Assembly (NCBI RefSeq): GCF_018069805.1
Contig: NZ_JAGPYN010000025.1
Span: 1-64,000 of the forward strand
Length of the DNA stretch: 64,000 bases
Direction of reading: 5' to 3'
Origin: Pseudoalteromonas ostreae
Lineage (GTDB): Bacteria; Pseudomonadota; Gammaproteobacteria; Enterobacterales; Alteromonadaceae
In this document: positions 61,384 through 64,000 of the stretch, in pieces
Numbering within the stretch: position 1 is the first letter of the stretch
Layout: each line of letters opens with the position of its first letter
Position numbers and translations under genes: made by a program
The notes under the pieces: generated by a model
Database searches by the model: none
Seen by the model: only the letters and a program-made list of their open reading frames with translations
What the model was told of the DNA's origin: nothing

Positions 61384-61992
61384 ATGCGTCAAGAGTATGA
61401 AGAAGTTACTGTCCAAGAGTTAGAACAAGACATACTAGCTGTTACAGGCGACCCCGTCCAAGCAAAAGCTAAATCACAAGCTTTTGCAATTTATTATCGT
61501 AATGTAGTCACTGACTCTACCCGCTATCAAAAAGGTATAATTACAGAAGATGAATTGAAGTATTCTCGTCATATTCAATGGGAGCACATGAGAAGCCACT
61601 CCAAGAAGCTAGCTGAGAATATGGCTCAAGCTGGTAGAGGAAAACTTCCCAAAAATACAGCAGCACACCATATTGTCTCTTGGAATGCTATGCGTGCAGC
61701 TCGTTCTCGTATGAGGTTAGCAGCATTTGGCATTGACATTGATCATGAAGCTAATGGCGTATACTTACCCTTACATAAAGCTCACGTACCGATGGAATCA
61801 ATGCCTGACGCATATGCACACGCTACCATCCATACTACAAAATATTACTTGAATGTAGAGTTTCTTCTTGACCAGTCAATTAACAAAGGAATGGGGCATA
61901 GAGGGATAATTGAAGCATTACGTCAAATTTCAGATGGTCTTGAAGATGGTGAATTCCCAATTCATACCAAACTAAGTGGAACTCAGGTTTAA
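61384..61992 (+). CDS. AHH-domain nuclease (toxin-type)
   Basis: The 202-aa protein has the AHH motif (Ala94-His95-His96 in AAHHIVSW) followed by MRLAAFGIDIDHEANGVYLP, the signature of AHH nucleases of the HNH/Endo VII superfold, usually found at the C-terminus of polymorphic toxins. The first 90 residues are helical and have no secretion, RHS or PAAR module, so this is a stand-alone toxin domain or cargo cassette. The stop is four bases before the start of the next gene, a toxin-immunity arrangement. AAAGGA lies eight bases upstream of the ATG. Confidence 0.82.
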   Translation: MRQEYEEVTVQELEQDILAVTGDPVQAKAKSQAFAIYYRNVVTDSTRYQKGIITEDELKYSRHIQWEHMRSHSKKLAENMAQAGRGKLPKNTAAHHIVSWNAMRAARSRMRLAAFGIDIDHEANGVYLPLHKAHVPMESMPDAYAHATIHTTKYYLNVEFLLDQSINKGMGHRGIIEALRQISDGLEDGEFPIHTKLSGTQV

Positions 61993-61996
61993 TAAT

Positions 61997-62587
61997 ATGA
62001 AAAGTTTTAATAAAGCATATGGTTTTAATATAAATCCTGATTTATATCTTTACCTCAATGAAACAGGTTTCGAGCAAACGATGCAATTAACACAAGGCCA
62101 AATATTACTTTTTGATGGTCATTCCATGAAAAATAATTGGCGCACTCTGGGAGTTAATTGGCTTATTGATGAACATAATAAAGATGCAGCACTTCAAATA
62201 CCAGATATTGCTGGATTAGGCTCTACGTCTTATGTTTTATCAAAAGAAGTTAAAGCAATAATGGAACCTAGTTTAGGAGACAATATTGAGTATCTTAATT
62301 GCGATTTAAATGGTGAAACTTGGTATGCGCTAAACCTCATTGGTTTTGAAGATGCAATAAACCATGAGTTTACTGAGCATAATTATAACAAACGGGGTGA
62401 AATCAAAATGATAAAGCCGTTTAAGCGATTAGTTATAGACAAGTCGAAAGTAGAAAATACGGCTTTGTTTCGCACAAAAGAAACGGGATTAAGTTATATA
62501 ACTACTGATGCAAAAAATAGTTTTTACTCTCTAGTTAAAGAACATAATTTTACTGGAATTGAATTTCATGAGATAGAAGTTGTTTAA
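61997..62587 (+). CDS. Probable immunity protein (DUF1629/Imm11-like) for the AHH nuclease
   Basis: The 196-aa acidic protein without signal peptide starts MKSFNKAYGFNINPDLY. Its second half (VLSKEVKAIMEP, LFRTKETGLSYITTD, LVKEHNFTGIEFHEI) resembles the DUF1629/Imm11 group of immunity proteins by eye. I use the ATG at 61997; a GTG overlapping the nuclease gene has no ribosome site. Position directly after a toxin-type nuclease supports an inhibitor role. Confidence 0.65.
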   Translation: MKSFNKAYGFNINPDLYLYLNETGFEQTMQLTQGQILLFDGHSMKNNWRTLGVNWLIDEHNKDAALQIPDIAGLGSTSYVLSKEVKAIMEPSLGDNIEYLNCDLNGETWYALNLIGFEDAINHEFTEHNYNKRGEIKMIKPFKRLVIDKSKVENTALFRTKETGLSYITTDAKNSFYSLVKEHNFTGIEFHEIEVV

Positions 62588-62762
62588 TATCATAAATGAT
62601 GGTTTATATCTGTCCTGAGCTATAGAATTTTGGCTATATGTGGACATTATTGAGCCAAACAATTTATATAATTATTTAACCTCTACAACATTTCATCCTT
62701 ATGGTTTTGCAAACAACGTAAAAATCTATGCCGACCTTTACTTGTTAGACAGGGAGCTAAGT

Positions 62763-63131
62763 ATGGACACTGATCGCGGCACAAATATATATTTATACGT
62801 TTTAAAGTTGCAAAACTCTAAACTCTATGTCGGGCAGTCTATAGAGCCAGAAAAGCGTATTAAAGCGCATTTCAAAGGTAAGGGTTCTGCATGGACTAGG
62901 TTGTTTCCCCCCATAGAAATTATTAAACAGTGGGACAGCACGTTTACAGACTGGAAACTGGCAGAAGTCGAAGAAAACCTAATTACACTCACCTTAATGC
63001 AAAAGTTTGGCTGGAAGAATGTTCGAGGCGGTTATTGGTCAAATATTGATGAAAATTCTACCTTCAAAGGGCTACAAAAACATATTTCTTTAATAAAGGA
63101 GTTTGGGTTAAATATAAATGATGTTTGCTAA
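62763..63131 (+). CDS. GIY-YIG nuclease domain protein
   Basis: The 122-aa product has the GIY-YIG core: IYLYVLKLQNSKLYVGQS, the catalytic-type Arg in EKRIKAHFKGKGSAW, and a C-terminal Glu in AEVEENLITL. I prefer the ATG at 62763 because AGGGAG sits six bases upstream and the domain begins at once. The frame is open to a GTG at 62640, which would add 41 residues with weak initiation signals. Function unknown: homing, restriction or repair-type nuclease are all possible. Confidence 0.75.
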   Translation: MDTDRGTNIYLYVLKLQNSKLYVGQSIEPEKRIKAHFKGKGSAWTRLFPPIEIIKQWDSTFTDWKLAEVEENLITLTLMQKFGWKNVRGGYWSNIDENSTFKGLQKHISLIKEFGLNINDVC

Positions 63132-63163
63132 TAGCTTCAAGCTAACACCCAAATTTACCCTAT

Positions 63164-63340
63164 TTATTCCATACGAATCATCTTTGTCAGCTTCGACTTT
63201 ATTTTCTGTTCTGACTCACCGCTTAACTTAATTAATTCATAGTTTTCTTCAAGTGCTGATGACAAAGGTACTTCATCATCAATATCATCGCTTATTTTGA
63301 TATACTTTAAAATTCCATTTGCCTTGTGCGTTTTGTTCAT
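63164..63340 (-). CDS. Small charged ORF (58 aa), hypothetical
   Basis: The ORF reads MNKTHKANGILKYIKISDD and ends KSKLTKMIRME. AAGG lies nine bases before the ATG. It is acidic in the middle and basic at the end, soluble. It sits between the GIY-YIG gene (convergent) and the integrase remnant. Codon use looks like that of its neighbours; no family recognised. Confidence 0.4.
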   Translation of the reverse strand: MNKTHKANGILKYIKISDDIDDEVPLSSALEENYELIKLSGESEQKIKSKLTKMIRME

Positions 63341-63393
63341 AAACCAATGCCTTAAAAATAATAACTTTGAAACTAACCTATTTATTACAGTTC

Positions 63394-63717
63394 TTAAAAG
63401 ATTTTAGACACGATTAAAATATGCGGGTTAGTAGAGCGCTTTAACTCATTAAGCAGAGTAATTATTTCGTCTTCCATCAAAAAATGAAAGCTCAGCTTGT
63501 TGAAGTTTGAAAGGCTTAATTTCAGCTAGAGGGTTCGGGTATTTCAACTCCCCTACTTCAATTAACTTATTGAACATACTCTTAATTAAAACAAGGTCGT
63601 TGTTTGCGGTTTTTGGGCTTATTGGCGTTTCACCCGACATACGTTCACCACGCCATTTAACAAAATCTTTAGCCTGTAAATTCATAGCAATTGGATTGTT
63701 CAGCGCTTCATGCAATT
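63394..63717 (-). pseudogene. Integrase remnant: core-binding half of a tyrosine recombinase (frameshifted)
   Basis: Reading on the minus strand gives HEALNNPIAMNLQAKDFVKW, SPKTANNDLVLIKSMFNKL and NPLAEIKPFKLQQAELSF, the core-binding domain of phage-type integrases. A run of six A on the plus strand (63479-63484) breaks the frame; without one base it continues LMEDEIITLLNELKRSTNPH then ILIVSKIF and stops. The expected next element, the TG-R box, is missing here and appears on the other strand at 63721. Confidence 0.75.
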
Positions 63718-64000
63718 GTGAGCCTGGTATTCAATACAGGCATTCGCTCTAGTGAATGGGTTGCTCTAAAAAGAACTGATGTATGTTTAAAAACAAATAT
63801 CTATTTTCGATGCAATTGTTAACGGTGCTGTAAAAGGCACAAAGACAAAAGCCGGCCGAAGAAATATTCCTATTTCCGAAGATGTTTGTGATTTATTAGC
63901 TTTAGAAATGAAAAAACACGACTCTGAATACTTGTTTTTAAATTCTCAGCAAAGAGTTTGGAACCAAGATTCGTTTAGAAAGCACCGGTGGAGAAGCTTA
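63718..64000 (+). pseudogene. Integrase remnant: catalytic half on the opposite strand (frameshifted, partial)
   Basis: Reads VSLVFNTGIRSSEWVALKRT (catalytic Arg box), then, after removal of one T in the run 63804-63807, FDAIVNGAVKGTKTKAGRRN (catalytic Lys) and IPISEDVCDLLALEMKKHDS. It runs off the window before the HxxR and Tyr boxes. With the minus-strand fragment it would make one integrase, had the first part not been inverted. Confidence 0.75.

Larger units (their letters stand above)
61170..64000. mobile_element. Integrative genomic island at ssrA (left end, partial)
   Basis: It is delimited on the left by the ssrA 3' tail. Cargo: AHH nuclease, likely immunity protein, GIY-YIG protein, a small ORF, and a broken tyrosine integrase. 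The genes are AT-richer than the housekeeping block. The right end and a complete integrase are not in the window. Confidence 0.75.

Noticed and set aside
63507..63752. Plus-strand ORF of 81 codons near the end
   Set aside because: It is antisense to the core-binding half of the integrase remnant, which has clear family similarity.

Overview
The window looks like chromosome from a marine gammaproteobacterium of the Alteromonadales, most likely Pseudoalteromonas or a close relative. This rests on the low GC content, on the conserved order tig-clpP-clpX-lon-hupB-ppiD, on the E. coli-like block pdxB-asd-fimV-truA-accD-folC-dedD-cvpA-purF beside divergent fabB/mnmC, and on the presence of a long acidic FimV/HubP protein and miaE. 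The genus is inferred; no 16S gene is present.

Layout. Positions 1-1.9 kb carry a secreted trypsin-like protease and a lipoprotein alpha/beta hydrolase. From 2.2 to 10.8 kb, on the minus strand, lies a protein quality-control block (trigger factor, ClpP, ClpX, Lon with a heat-shock-type promoter, HU, PpiD). A minus-strand tRNA array follows at 11.1-11.7 kb (three tRNA-Pro, one His, one Arg, one decayed Pro copy). Then come folD, an EamA transporter, cysS, ppiB, lpxH, and a signalling group at 17-22 kb made of a periplasmic solute-binding protein, a histidine kinase and a REC-DUF3369-EAL response regulator. miaE and a Yip1-family protein lead to the housekeeping block purF to fabB (23.9-38.8 kb), which contains a fimV gene with three long in-frame tandem-repeat arrays. 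mnmC is divergent from fabB.

The most unusual part is 41.1-58.3 kb. Five genes lie on one strand: a SAM methyltransferase-like protein, a formyltransferase-like protein, a 164-aa unknown, a phage-tail-collar (MdpB-like) protein, and a 13.4-kb adhesin gene. The adhesin has a signal peptide, many Ig/cadherin-type repeats, a GlyGly-CTERM-like sorting segment, and after it a second export-signal-like segment and an outer-membrane beta-barrel in the same reading frame. I propose these five genes as a candidate surface structure system. Divergent from it are a HExxH protein and an unknown partner.

At 61.17 kb the sequence enters an integrative element inserted at the 3' end of ssrA (tmRNA). Only the tmRNA 3' tail and its terminator are seen. 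The island carries an AHH-type nuclease with a probable immunity partner, a GIY-YIG protein, a small ORF, and a broken tyrosine integrase whose two halves point in opposite directions. The island continues past the end of the window.
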